64,000 bases of DNA from BP-464 sp045805505. Lineage in GTDB: Bacteria > Actinomycetota > Thermoleophilia > Solirubrobacterales > Solirubrobacteraceae. The translations under genes were made by a program, and so were the position numbers. Positions 25,756 through 34,090 of the stretch are shown in pieces. Every line of letters starts with the position of its first letter. The first letter of the stretch is position 1. The notes beneath the pieces are model-generated. The model did no database searches, was not told the origin of the DNA, and saw only the letters and a program-made list of their open reading frames with translations. The stretch is from positions 62,001 to 126,000 of the forward strand of contig JBJMLA010000162.1 of assembly GCA_045805505.1 (NCBI GenBank), given 5' to 3'.

Positions 25756-26582
25756 CCTTGGCCGAATCCCGTGACTGAGAACGGCAGCTCGTCCTCGGAG
25801 GTCACGCGGAGTCGAGCCCGCTGGGTCGCGATCGCCACGAGCCGGCCGGATTCGTCGGTGAGGGTCAACCGGCCCCATGCGTCATCTCCGTCGACTCCGG
25901 CGTGGACCAGCTGGTGCAGCCAGTCCGAGGTGGGCGAGGCCAGCAGCTCGACCGACATGGCGAGCGTCATGATCTCGAAGGGGAACTCGGCTGCCACGTC
26001 CATGAGCGCCGGGCCCAGGAGGTCGGCCGCCACGGGCAGCCAATGGCGGCCGGGGACCGCACCGTCGGCGGGACGGATGCGGGCCCGGAGCTCTTGCTCG
26101 CCGGACCCGGTCGGAGCCGATCCCGGCTGCCGGCGGTCGAGCCACGGATGCTCGGGGGACCAGACGACCTGCCGGTGCACGTTGGGACCCTCGACGACGG
26201 TGGCCGGCGGCTCGGCAGCGACCGGCGCGTCGGCTCGGTCATCCTCGCCGGCGGGGCGCGGGACGAAGAGCGCCCGCAGCGAGACCGTCAGCCGGCCCCG
26301 CTGGCGCAGGTCGGCGTTCGCCGCCACCACCGTCCGCCCTGAGCGGGCGATGTCGACGACCGCCTGCGCAGTCCCCGGCGCGGCCGGGTGGAAGAACGTC
26401 GCGCTCGCCGACGCCGGGACGAGGTCCGGACGATCCACGGCCCGCGAGCAGGCGCGCAGGAGCACGGCGAACGAGTAGCCGCCGAAGAGGCCTCGGATCC
26501 GCCAGCGCGGGTCGAGCTCGAGTGCGAAACGGCCTCGTTCTTCATGGCCGACGAAGGCATCGCAAGCGAAGTCGTCAGCCAT
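25749..26582 (-). CDS. Acyl-CoA thioesterase family protein (TesB/4HBT_3-like)
   Basis: A 277-residue double-hotdog thioesterase-like protein: the N-terminal hotdog has RGLFGGYSFAVLLRA and the C-terminal hotdog includes SDWLHQLVHAGVDGDDAWG followed by RLVAIATQRARLRV. It probably hydrolyses a CoA thioester. It is the only gene of the cluster on the minus strand, divergent from unit 2. Its ATG lies 3 nt from the TGAAG-N5-CTTCA palindrome, so both directions may share one operator. It could relieve CoA trapping from the MmsA-like step. Confidence 0.75.
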   Translation of the reverse strand: MADDFACDAFVGHEERGRFALELDPRWRIRGLFGGYSFAVLLRACSRAVDRPDLVPASASATFFHPAAPGTAQAVVDIARSGRTVVAANADLRQRGRLTVSLRALFVPRPAGEDDRADAPVAAEPPATVVEGPNVHRQVVWSPEHPWLDRRQPGSAPTGSGEQELRARIRPADGAVPGRHWLPVAADLLGPALMDVAAEFPFEIMTLAMSVELLASPTSDWLHQLVHAGVDGDDAWGRLTLTDESGRLVAIATQRARLRVTSEDELPFSVTGFGQGQ

Positions 26583-26584
26583 GT

Positions 26585-26601
26585 GTGAAGTGTAGCTTCA
26601 A
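26585..26601. promoter_or_regulatory. GTGAAG-N5-CTTCAA inverted repeat in divergent promoter
   Basis: GTGAAG-TGTAG-CTTCAA lies between the thioesterase and the luciferase-like monooxygenase genes. A TGTAAT -10-like hexamer at 26618 follows at promoter-like distance from TTCAAA (26597). It shares TGAAGT with the upstream regions of units 1 and 3. Confidence 0.45.
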
Positions 26602-26652
26602 ATTTGTCCAGTAGTCCTGTAATGTCTGCCGCCCCGAGCCAAGGAGCGCGCA

Positions 26653-27852
26653 GTGCAGTTCGACTACCTGTTCACGATGGACAACCCCGGCAACGTTCAT
26701 CCGTACCGGACGTTGCTGGACATGGCCATGGAGCAGGTGCTGGCGGTCGAGGAAGCCGGCTTCGGGACCATCTGGCAGGGCGAGCACCACTTCGGCGGGG
26801 AGGGCTTCGAGATCAACCCGAACCCGCTGATGGCCGGCGCCTGGATCGCCTCGGTCACCTCACGCATCCGCATCGGGACGGGCGCGGTCACGCCGGTGTT
26901 CTGGCACCCGTTGCGCCTCGCCGAGGACATCGCGTTGCTCGACCAGATGAGCGGGGGACGGCTCGACTGCGGCGTCGCCCGAGGCATCCAGCCGCGGGAG
27001 GCCACGAACTTCAACCTCGACGGCGACCGTCGCGACGAGCAGCGCAACTGGCGGTTCTTCCTCGAGATCATCGACATCCTCAAGCGCGCGTGGACCGAGG
27101 AGGCCTTCACCTACGAGGGCGAGTTCTACCGGTTCCCTCACCCGGGGGTGAAGGATTCGGCGACCTGGCATCCGCGCAATCCGCTGTGGCGCTCGGAGGA
27201 CGGCGAGTACATCGCCATGTCGATCATCCCCAAGCCCCTGCAGAAGCCGTACCCGCCGATGTGGAACCTGCTCGACAAGACGCCGGGCTTCGTCGTCGCC
27301 GCGGAGCAGGGCTTCAACGTCATCACGTGGCTGCGGTCGCGCGAAGGGCTGCGCGAGGTCATGACGACCTATCGGGACGCGCTCACCGAGAGCACCGGAA
27401 CCCCCGCGCAGGCCGGCGACGGCTTCTCGCTCATGCGCTGCGTGTACGTCGCCGAGACGATGGAGCAGGCGCGGGCGGAGGCCGAGCCCCTCATCGAGCA
27501 GCTCTACAGCTACGTCGGCGGGGTGCGCAGCCGCGAGCTGTTCGCCAACCCCGGCGAGAAGCTCACCGACGAGGAGCAGACCGGCCCCTGGTATGACTTC
27601 CTCTTCGACCGCGAGCACCTGTTCATCGGGACGCCGGAGTCGGTGACCGAGCAGATCCGGCATCTCCGCGACGAGTACGGGATGCGCCGCCTCGTGACCT
27701 GGATGTGGCTGCCGGGGCTGACCCAGGAGCAGGTCATGCGCTCGCTCGAGCTGTTCGCGAACGAGGTGATGCCGAACCTCCAGGGCGACGGCCCGCCCAC
27801 CATCCTGCCGGCCCTGCCCGAGGGCGGCCTGGCGCCGCTGACGGGAGACTGA
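26653..27852 (+). CDS. Luciferase-like FMN-dependent monooxygenase (LLM class)
   Basis: A 399-residue TIM-barrel flavin monooxygenase of the bacterial luciferase superfamily; it uses reduced FMN and O2 to oxygenate a substrate. Features: VEEAGFGTIWQGEHHF near the N-terminus, the phosphate-binding-type segment GGRLDCGVARG and the C-terminal GTPESVTEQI. The GTG start follows aaggag by 6 nt. It lacks RutA-like sequence, so it is a different branch. It leads unit 2, and the reduced flavin could come from the flavin reductase at 38900. Likely ring oxygenation or C-N cleavage; substrate unknown. Confidence 0.85.
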   Translation: MQFDYLFTMDNPGNVHPYRTLLDMAMEQVLAVEEAGFGTIWQGEHHFGGEGFEINPNPLMAGAWIASVTSRIRIGTGAVTPVFWHPLRLAEDIALLDQMSGGRLDCGVARGIQPREATNFNLDGDRRDEQRNWRFFLEIIDILKRAWTEEAFTYEGEFYRFPHPGVKDSATWHPRNPLWRSEDGEYIAMSIIPKPLQKPYPPMWNLLDKTPGFVVAAEQGFNVITWLRSREGLREVMTTYRDALTESTGTPAQAGDGFSLMRCVYVAETMEQARAEAEPLIEQLYSYVGGVRSRELFANPGEKLTDEEQTGPWYDFLFDREHLFIGTPESVTEQIRHLRDEYGMRRLVTWMWLPGLTQEQVMRSLELFANEVMPNLQGDGPPTILPALPEGGLAPLTGD

Positions 27853-27853
27853 C

Positions 27854-28252
27854 GTGCGCCGCATCCTTCGCAATCCCGTCGGTCCCCAGTACGACGACTC
27901 CTATCCGCTGTCGCAGGGCGTCGAGACCGAGACCATGGTCTTCGCCAACGGGATGGCCTTCGACAACGACTCGCGGACCCGGATGGCCGAGGCCGCGAGC
28001 ATCGCGGACGAGACGCGCATCGTGCTCGACAGCCTGCAGGCCGTGCTCGGCGACGCCGGCTGCTCGCTGGCCGACGTGGTCAAGACGACCGTCTACCTGT
28101 CCGAGCGGGAGTTCTACGACGAGATGAACTCCGTCTATCGGAACTACTGGCAGCCGGGCGAGTTCCCGACGCGTGCCACCGTCTACGTCGGCATCGGCAG
28201 TGAATGCCGGGTCGAGATAGACGTCGTCGCCGTCAAGGGAGCGTCAGGATGA
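27854..28252 (+). CDS. RidA (YjgF/YER057c/UK114) family protein
   Basis: A 132-residue trimeric enamine/imine deaminase-fold protein. The ligand-binding arginine is retained (R107 in FPTRATVYVG) along with the terminal VEIDVVAV (E121). RidA members hydrolyse reactive enamines or, as RutC, aminoacrylate-type products. The GTG start is 1 nt after the LLM stop, and the stop overlaps the next ATG (ATGA). Next to the monooxygenase it is likely to deaminate an unstable enamine or imine product. Confidence 0.9.
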   Translation: MRRILRNPVGPQYDDSYPLSQGVETETMVFANGMAFDNDSRTRMAEAASIADETRIVLDSLQAVLGDAGCSLADVVKTTVYLSEREFYDEMNSVYRNYWQPGEFPTRATVYVGIGSECRVEIDVVAVKGASG

Positions 28253-29712
28253 GCGGGCGCGACGAGGTGCGCGAGCTCCCCGAGCCGCTGTGCTTCATCG
28301 GCGGCGAGTGGAGGCCGGGAGGCGGCGAGGTCATGCCGGTGCTCGACCCGGCGACCGGCGAGGTGCTCTGCGATCTCGTCACGGCGTCCGGGGCCACCGT
28401 CGACGCCGCGGTGGCCGCGGCTCGCGCCGCGCAGCCCGCATGGGCCGCGACGCCGGCCACGGCCCGGGCACGGGTGCTGCTCGAGATCGCGGCGGGGCTC
28501 ACCCGCCATGCCGACGAGATCGCGCCGGTGATCACGATCGACAACGGCAAGTCGCTCGCCGATGCGCGCGGCGAGATCCAGCGCGCGGTCGATCATCTGG
28601 AGTCGGCGGCGACCGCGCCCGCACTGCTGCACGGATACGGGTCCCAGGGCATCGCGACGGGCATCGACGCCAGCGTGCTGCGCGAACCGCTCGGCGTCTG
28701 CGCCGTGGTGGCCCCGTTCAACTTCCCGATCATGACGGGGCTGATCTACCACGCATGGGCGCTGGCCTGCGGGAACGCCGTGGTGCTCAAGCCCTCTGAG
28801 CAGGCCCCGCTGGCCGCCACGCTCTTCGCGAGGATCGCGACCGAGGCTGGCCTGCCTCCAGGGGTGTTCAACGTGGTGCACGGCGGCCGTGACGTGGTCG
28901 AGGCGCTGACCGATCACCCGGACGTCGCCTCGATCTCGCTCGTCGGCTCGAGCGCGACCGCACGTGCTGTCTACACCCGCGCCGCGAACAAGGGCAAGCG
29001 CGCCCACGCGGCCGGCGGCGCGCGGAACTTCCTGGTCGCCATGCCCGACGCGGACATGGACGGCACGGCGGCCGGTGTGGTTGCGTCGGTGTTCGGCATG
29101 GCCGGGCAGCGGTGTCTGTCGAGCAGCGTGCTGGTCGCCGTCGGCGACGTCTACGACCGCCTGCTCGGCGACGTCATCGACAGGACGAGGGCACTGACCG
29201 TCGGCAGCGGCTTCGATCCCGCGTCGGACGTGACCCCGCTCATCTCCCAGGCGGCCGTCGATGGTCTGGGGGGCACCCTGTCCGCTGCGGTGGACGCCGG
29301 AGCGCGCGTGCTCCTCGAGCCCGGCGCGGTGCCCGCGCAGGGTTTCTTCTCCGCCCCGGCCATTGCGGAGATCGACGGGACCGACAGCCCGCTGATCCAG
29401 CGTGAGACGTTCGGTCCGCTCCTGGCCGTGCTGCGCGCGGCCGATCTCGACGAGGCGCTGGCGTTGTGCAACGCCAGCCCGTTCGGCAACGCCGCGTCGA
29501 TCTTCACGGCGAGCGGCGCGGCTGCGCGCACGTTCGCGCTGGGCGCCGATGTCGGCAACATCGGCGTCAACATCGGCGTGGCGGCGCCCGCGGGGCAGTT
29601 CGCGTTCGGCGGCCGCAAGGAGTCCTTCTTCGGGACCGTCCACTCGCAGGGCCAGGAGGCGGTGGCGTTCTACACCGACCCGAAGTCGGTGACGGTTCGG
29701 TGGCCGAGCTGA
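28249..29712 (+). CDS. mmsA: CoA-acylating (methyl)malonate-semialdehyde dehydrogenase-like
   Basis: A 487-residue aldehyde dehydrogenase of the MmsA branch, which oxidises malonate or methylmalonate semialdehyde with CoA and NAD+ to acetyl- or propionyl-CoA. Catalytic Cys289 is in AGQRCLSSS; the Glu general base of ordinary ALDHs is absent (GGARNFLV), as in CoA-acylating family members. MPDADMD also fits MmsA. The ATG overlaps the RidA stop. In this cluster it would finish a pathway that yields malonic semialdehyde, as reductive or Rut-type pyrimidine breakdown does. The 3' end overlaps the next gene by 13 nt. Confidence 0.85.
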   Translation: MSGRDEVRELPEPLCFIGGEWRPGGGEVMPVLDPATGEVLCDLVTASGATVDAAVAAARAAQPAWAATPATARARVLLEIAAGLTRHADEIAPVITIDNGKSLADARGEIQRAVDHLESAATAPALLHGYGSQGIATGIDASVLREPLGVCAVVAPFNFPIMTGLIYHAWALACGNAVVLKPSEQAPLAATLFARIATEAGLPPGVFNVVHGGRDVVEALTDHPDVASISLVGSSATARAVYTRAANKGKRAHAAGGARNFLVAMPDADMDGTAAGVVASVFGMAGQRCLSSSVLVAVGDVYDRLLGDVIDRTRALTVGSGFDPASDVTPLISQAAVDGLGGTLSAAVDAGARVLLEPGAVPAQGFFSAPAIAEIDGTDSPLIQRETFGPLLAVLRAADLDEALALCNASPFGNAASIFTASGAAARTFALGADVGNIGVNIGVAAPAGQFAFGGRKESFFGTVHSQGQEAVAFYTDPKSVTVRWPS

Positions 29713-31724
29713 CCCAGCTCTTCGAGCCGGTCGTGCTCGGGCCGGTCCGGCTGCCCAACCGCGTCTTCGTGGCGCCGCACACGACGAACTTCTCGGTCGC
29801 CGGCGAGCATCACGTCACCGATCGCCACGTCGACTATCTGCGCGCTCGCGGAGCCGGAGGCGCCGGGCTGGTGATCACCGAGGGCATCCGCGTGCACCCG
29901 ACGTCCCTGCGTCGGCTGGGACTTCAGGCCTACGAGGACGACGCGGTGCCAGGGCTCGCGCGTCTGGCCGACGCCGTTCACGAAGGCGGGGCCGCGCTGT
30001 TCGCGCAGTTGCTCCACACGGGGCGCCACACCGGCGATGAGCGCTGGGGCGCCTGGGCGCCGTCGGCGGTGCCGTGGACCACCGGCGCCGCCGTGCCCCA
30101 CGCCATGCGGCGACAGGACATCGCCACCGTCGTGGACGGCTACGCGGCCGCCGCCGGGCGCGTGCTGTCGGCGGGCTTTGACGGGATGGAGGTCCAGCTC
30201 GGTCACGGCCACCTGCCGCAGCAGTTCCTCTCGCCACTGACCAACGACCGCGACGACGAGTACGGCGGCTCGGCCGAGAACCGTCTGCGGTTCGCCGAGG
30301 AGATCCTGCGTGCCGTTCGCGAGGTCGTGGGGGACCGGGCGGCGGTGGGCATCCGCATCAGCGCCGACGAGCTGCTGCCAGGCGGCCTCGGGCCCGACGA
30401 GATGGTGGAGGTCGTCGGCGCGCTCCGCGCCACGGTGGCGATCGACTTCCTTCACGTCAGCCACTCGGCCTACGTCGGCGCGCCGAGCCTCGACACGCAG
30501 ATGGCCGACATGACCTTTCCGACCGCGGCGTTTCGCGCGTATCCAGCTCGGTTCAAGCGCGAGTTCCCCGACGTCCCCGTGCTGGCCGTCTGCCGGATCG
30601 ACGACCTGGCCACCGGCGCCGACATCGTCGCCGCAGGCGACGCGGACCTCGTCGGCATGGCCCGTGGGCACATCGCCGATCCCAGCATCGTCGCCAAGGC
30701 GACGGGCGCGGCGCCGGGGCGCGTGCGCTCCTGCATCGCCTGCAACCACGGCTGCAACTCGAACCTCGAGCTGGTCATGCCCATCACGTGCACGGTCAAC
30801 CCGGAGGCCGGGCTGGAGCGGCGCTGGAGCGCGGCGCGCGACGTTCCCGCCGACCCGCGTGACGTCCTGGTCGTCGGAGGCGGTCCCGCGGGACTCGAGG
30901 CTGCTGTCGCCGCTGCCCGCCGCGGTCATCGGGTGCAGCTCTGGGAGGCCGCCGCGGTGCTCGGCGGCCGGGTCCGTCATGCCGCTGCGCTTCCCGGCCG
31001 GTCCCGCTTCGGCCTCCTCATCGAGGAACTCGCGCTGGAGGCCGCCGACGCCGGCGTCGAGATCGTCCTCGCGCGCCGCGCGACCGCGCCGGCCGTGATG
31101 GCGGCCGGAGTGGACACGGTCGTCCTGGCCACGGGAGCCGTCGAGCCGCCGGTTCCCGCGAATGCCGCGATCCCGGTCCGCGCCGTGCTGGAGGCGGTCG
31201 AGGACCCAGGCTCGCTCGGCGGGCACGTCCTGGTCATCGACGAGCTCGGCACCTGGGTGGCGGCCGGCGTTGCCGAGCTCCTGGCCGAACACGGGGCGCA
31301 GGTCGATCTCATCGCCGGCGGGCCGGGGCTCGCCTGGAACGTCACGGTCTACTCGCGGCTCTCGCTGCTCGATCGCCTCGCCGATCGTGGCGTGGCCCTG
31401 CGGCCGTTGCGGCGCTACGTGGGAGGCGCAGAGGGAACGGCGCAGCTCGAGGACGCGTGGGGGAGCCCGGCGGAGGTCCTGACCGGCCTCACGGCCGTCG
31501 TGCGTGCGCGCCCGGCGGAGGCCGACGATCTGCTGCTCGACGATCTCGAGGCGCTGGGCTACACCGGCGAGGTCCACGTCATCGGCGATGCCTACGCACC
31601 GCGCACGTGCCTCGAAGCCGTCTACGACGGTCGCGTCGCCGGCACGGCGATCGGTGCGCTGCCCGACCCCGCGCTGACGGCCCTGGCCGCCCGCCGTCCC
31701 TACGCGACGGGGCGGGCGGCATGA
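29700..31724 (+). CDS. Old Yellow Enzyme-type FMN / 4Fe-4S / FAD oxidoreductase
   Basis: A 674-residue fusion like 2,4-dienoyl-CoA reductase and trimethylamine dehydrogenase. The N-terminal FMN TIM-barrel has LPNRVFVAPH, HTGRHTGDE, DGMEVQLGHGHLPQQF and DEYGGSAENR. An iron-sulfur motif follows (CIACNHGCNS, later Cys in PITCTVNP). The C-terminal FAD/NAD region has VVGGGPAGLEAA. GTG 29700 is used; it overlaps the dehydrogenase gene by 13 nt. It could reduce a C=C bond or oxidatively demethylate or deaminate an amine. The 4-nt overlap with the SDR gene indicates coupled expression. Confidence 0.85.
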   Translation: MAELTQLFEPVVLGPVRLPNRVFVAPHTTNFSVAGEHHVTDRHVDYLRARGAGGAGLVITEGIRVHPTSLRRLGLQAYEDDAVPGLARLADAVHEGGAALFAQLLHTGRHTGDERWGAWAPSAVPWTTGAAVPHAMRRQDIATVVDGYAAAAGRVLSAGFDGMEVQLGHGHLPQQFLSPLTNDRDDEYGGSAENRLRFAEEILRAVREVVGDRAAVGIRISADELLPGGLGPDEMVEVVGALRATVAIDFLHVSHSAYVGAPSLDTQMADMTFPTAAFRAYPARFKREFPDVPVLAVCRIDDLATGADIVAAGDADLVGMARGHIADPSIVAKATGAAPGRVRSCIACNHGCNSNLELVMPITCTVNPEAGLERRWSAARDVPADPRDVLVVGGGPAGLEAAVAAARRGHRVQLWEAAAVLGGRVRHAAALPGRSRFGLLIEELALEAADAGVEIVLARRATAPAVMAAGVDTVVLATGAVEPPVPANAAIPVRAVLEAVEDPGSLGGHVLVIDELGTWVAAGVAELLAEHGAQVDLIAGGPGLAWNVTVYSRLSLLDRLADRGVALRPLRRYVGGAEGTAQLEDAWGSPAEVLTGLTAVVRARPAEADDLLLDDLEALGYTGEVHVIGDAYAPRTCLEAVYDGRVAGTAIGALPDPALTALAARRPYATGRAA

Positions 31725-32434
31725 CCTCCAGCGTGCCGCTCGACAACCGGGTTGCGCTCGTCACGGGCGCCGGAGGGGCAATCGGCCAGGCGATCATCTC
31801 AGCGCTGGAGGACGCGGGCGCCGTCGTGGTGGGAGCCGATCTTCCGGGCGCCGCCGCCGTTGAGCTCGACGTGCGTGACGACAGCTCCTGCCGCGCGGCG
31901 GTCGACGCGGTGCTGGCCGAGCATGGTCGCCTCGACCTCCTGGTCAACAACGCGGGCGTCATGCTCCGCGCAACGGCGCTCGAGACATCGGCGGACGACT
32001 TCGCCGGCGTCGTCGACACCAACCTGACCGGCACGTTCCGGATGTCGGTGGCGGCGAACGCCGCGCTGGCCGCCGGTGAACCCGGGGTGATCGTCAACGT
32101 GTCCTCGACCCACGCGTTCCTGGCCGCTCGCGGAGCGGTGGCCTACGCCGCGAGCAAGGCCGGCGTGAGTCACCTCACTCGCGTCCTGGCGCTCGAGTGG
32201 GCGGAGCAGGGGATCCGGGTCAACGCCGTCGCACCCACCGTCGTGCCCTCGGCCATGACCGCGGATGTCCTGTCCGACCCCGCCTACATCGAGCGCAAGT
32301 TCGCGGCCATCCCGCTCGGCCGGCCGATCGAAGCGGCGGAGGTGGCGGCCGCGGTCGTGTACCTGGCCGGCCCCGGGGCCGGTTCGGTCACGGGACACGT
32401 CCTCGTGCTCGACGGTGGCGAGAGCCTGGCCTGA
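31721..32434 (+). CDS. Short-chain dehydrogenase/reductase
   Basis: A 237-residue classical SDR: cofactor motif TGAGGAIG, NNAG at the end of beta-4, catalytic Ser in NVSST, and YxxxK in VAYAASKAG. A terminal VLDGG motif is present. ATG 31721 overlaps the preceding stop by 4 nt. It ends unit 2 and would oxidise or reduce a hydroxyl/keto intermediate of the pathway. LDVRDD after the second strand replaces the usual cofactor-selecting region, so NAD versus NADP preference is unclear. Confidence 0.88.
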   Translation: MTSSVPLDNRVALVTGAGGAIGQAIISALEDAGAVVVGADLPGAAAVELDVRDDSSCRAAVDAVLAEHGRLDLLVNNAGVMLRATALETSADDFAGVVDTNLTGTFRMSVAANAALAAGEPGVIVNVSSTHAFLAARGAVAYAASKAGVSHLTRVLALEWAEQGIRVNAVAPTVVPSAMTADVLSDPAYIERKFAAIPLGRPIEAAEVAAAVVYLAGPGAGSVTGHVLVLDGGESLA

Positions 32435-32494
32435 TTGAAGTGTTCATGAACAAAGTTCGATCACACTTGACACGTTGCGGGGCAGCGTTTACGT
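32435..32494 (+). promoter_or_regulatory. Promoter of catabolic unit 3 with palindromic element
   Basis: TTGACA (32467-32472), 16-nt spacer, TTACGT (32489-32494): same spacing and nearly the same hexamers as upstream of unit 1 (TTGACAC...TTACGKT). Just upstream, TTGAAG (32435) runs into the perfect palindrome GTTCATGAAC (32442-32451). Predicted transcription start ~32501, only a few nt before the ATG of the short leader ORF. Confidence 0.55.
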
Positions 32495-32505
32495 TCGCCG
32501 CAGCA

Positions 32506-32571
32506 ATGACGCACCGTGAGAACGAACGCCGGATGCGGGCGCCAGCGACACTCTGCCGGGGCCGCGCATGA
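32506..32571 (+). CDS. Putative 21-residue leader peptide
   Basis: ATG at 32506 begins a 21-codon basic peptide (starting MTHRENERRM) whose TGA overlaps the ATG of the RibBA-like gene (ATGA, 32568-32571). It begins within a few nt of the predicted transcription start, so it could be translated leaderless. The downstream gene has only a weak Shine-Dalgarno, so translational coupling is plausible. It has no obvious run of a regulatory amino acid. Confidence 0.35.
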   Translation: MTHRENERRMRAPATLCRGRA

Positions 32572-33644
32572 GCGCGAATGGCCCGGTGTCCATCATTCCG
32601 CCGGAGCGTGTGGCCGCGGTGGACGCCGCCGCGGATTCCCTCGCTACGGGGGGGATGGCCATCGTCACCGGCCCCGCGGGCGACGGTCACGAAGGTGTGT
32701 TCGTCCAGGCCGCGCAGCATGTCACCGCGGAGGACCTCCGGTTCCTGGGCGCGACGGCGGGCGGGCTGACCACCGTGGCCGTTCCCGCCGAGCGGCTTGC
32801 CGATCTCCGGATCCGGGCGATGGCCGATCGCGCCGAGGCCGACGACCTCGGAACACCGACCATGCACGTCGGCGTCAACCACCGGTCGCGCAGCACCGGC
32901 GGAGTCTCCTTCCGCGACCGCGCCGCCACCGTGCGCGCGCTGGCCGACTCGTCGAGCGTCGCCGGGGACTTCGTGCAGCCCGGTCACGTGTTCCCGCTGG
33001 CCTACACCGCCGGTGGCGTGCTGCGCCGGCCGGGGCACACCGAGGCGGCTCTCGACCTCGTCCGCATCGCCGGCCTCGGGGACGCGGCCGCGCTCTGCGA
33101 CATCGCGCGGGCCGACGGTGAGATGGCCGACTTCGACGAGCTGGCCGACCTGGCGGCGACCCACGGCATTCCTCTGGTCCGCACCGCCGACGTGGTGCTG
33201 CACCGTCTGCGCCACGAGGCCTCTGTCGAGCGCGTCGCCGAGGCCGTGCTTCCGCTGCCCCAGGGAACGTTCGTCGCCGTCGGGTACCGCGAGCGCGACT
33301 CCGCCCGTGAGCACATGGCCCTCGTCCTCGGCAGCGTCCACGGTGCCGGCGACGTCGCCGTCCATCTTCACGCCGAGTGCCTGTGGGGTGACGTGTTTCG
33401 CTCCAACGCCTGCGGCTGTGCCGCCGACCTGGACGCCGCCATGGCCCACGTGTCTTCACTCGGACGCGGAGTGATCGTGTACCTGGCGGCCCCCGAGGCA
33501 CGTGCACCCAGCGCAGCCATGGGCCATCGCCCCGGCGAGCTCGACGACGAGGTCGGCGCGCAGATCCTGCGCGACCTGGGCGTCGTGAGCGCCCGCGGTC
33601 TTGTGTCCCTTTCCGATCCCGGCGTCAGGACCCACCATGGCTGA
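32568..33644 (+). CDS. RibBA-like fusion with degenerate active sites
   Basis: A 358-residue protein with the domain order of bifunctional riboflavin enzyme RibBA. The DHBP-synthase-like N-terminal half keeps STGGVSFRDRA, PGHVFPLAY and GHTEAALDL (H157), but the acidic DDEDRENEGD-type catalytic loop is replaced by GPAGDGHEGV (residues 35-44). The GTP-cyclohydrolase-II-like half keeps three zinc cysteines (C271, C282, C284 in CLWGDVFRSNACGC), but GQEGRGIGL has become APEARAPSA (308-316). About 25 residues before GAQILRDLGV are missing, and the LLTNNP-type end is lost. Canonical riboflavin synthesis is therefore unlikely; a hydrolase or binding role on a ring substrate of the cluster is inferred. 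Confidence 0.8.
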   Translation: MSANGPVSIIPPERVAAVDAAADSLATGGMAIVTGPAGDGHEGVFVQAAQHVTAEDLRFLGATAGGLTTVAVPAERLADLRIRAMADRAEADDLGTPTMHVGVNHRSRSTGGVSFRDRAATVRALADSSSVAGDFVQPGHVFPLAYTAGGVLRRPGHTEAALDLVRIAGLGDAAALCDIARADGEMADFDELADLAATHGIPLVRTADVVLHRLRHEASVERVAEAVLPLPQGTFVAVGYRERDSAREHMALVLGSVHGAGDVAVHLHAECLWGDVFRSNACGCAADLDAAMAHVSSLGRGVIVYLAAPEARAPSAAMGHRPGELDDEVGAQILRDLGVVSARGLVSLSDPGVRTHHG

Positions 33645-34083
33645 GAAGCTCCTCTACACCGCGGGCGCGCATGTGACGGGTGGCCGCAACGGCCACGGCG
33701 CCACGACCGATGGCGCACTCGACGTCGACCTGCGCCGCCCGACCGAGATGGGCGGCGAAGGCGGAGGAACGAACCCCGAGCAGCTCTTCGCCGTCGGCTA
33801 CGCCGCCTGCTTCAAGGGCGCGCTCGACGTCGCGGGGCGCCGTGCGCGGATCGACGTCGAGGACGCCACCATCGACTCGGAAGTCTCGCTCTTGACCACC
33901 GCTGATCGAGCGTTCTCGATCGCGGTCTCGCTCTCGGTCCACATCCCTTCCCTCGATGACGTCGCGCAAGCTGCGGATCTGGTGCGTGCTGCCCATGAGA
34001 TCTGTCCTTACTCACGTGCGACGCGCGGGAACGTCCCGGTCTCTCTCACCGTCAACGGGCAGCACATCGACACCACCAGCTAG
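33637..34083 (+). CDS. Ohr/OsmC family organic hydroperoxide reductase
   Basis: A 148-residue thiol peroxidase-fold protein of the Ohr subgroup: N-terminal LLYTAGAHVTGGRNG, first redox Cys in YAACFKGAL, second Cys in ICPYSRATRGN. It reduces organic hydroperoxides using lipoylated-protein or thiol electrons. It overlaps the RibBA-like gene by 8 nt and precedes the transporter genes by 7 nt. In a cluster with an FMN monooxygenase and an OYE it probably removes organic peroxides formed by uncoupled flavin chemistry. Confidence 0.88.
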   Translation: MAEKLLYTAGAHVTGGRNGHGATTDGALDVDLRRPTEMGGEGGGTNPEQLFAVGYAACFKGALDVAGRRARIDVEDATIDSEVSLLTTADRAFSIAVSLSVHIPSLDDVAQAADLVRAAHEICPYSRATRGNVPVSLTVNGQHIDTTS

Positions 34084-34090
34084 GAGCAAC

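Noticed and set aside
26653..27852. Calling the luciferase-like protein RutA and the cluster a Rut operon
   Set aside because: N-terminal and active-site segments do not resemble RutA as remembered, gene order differs and RutD/E/G counterparts are missing. Only a family-level parallel is claimed.
32568..33644. Annotating the RibBA-like gene as riboflavin biosynthesis
   Set aside because: Both catalytic signatures are replaced and no rib genes are adjacent.
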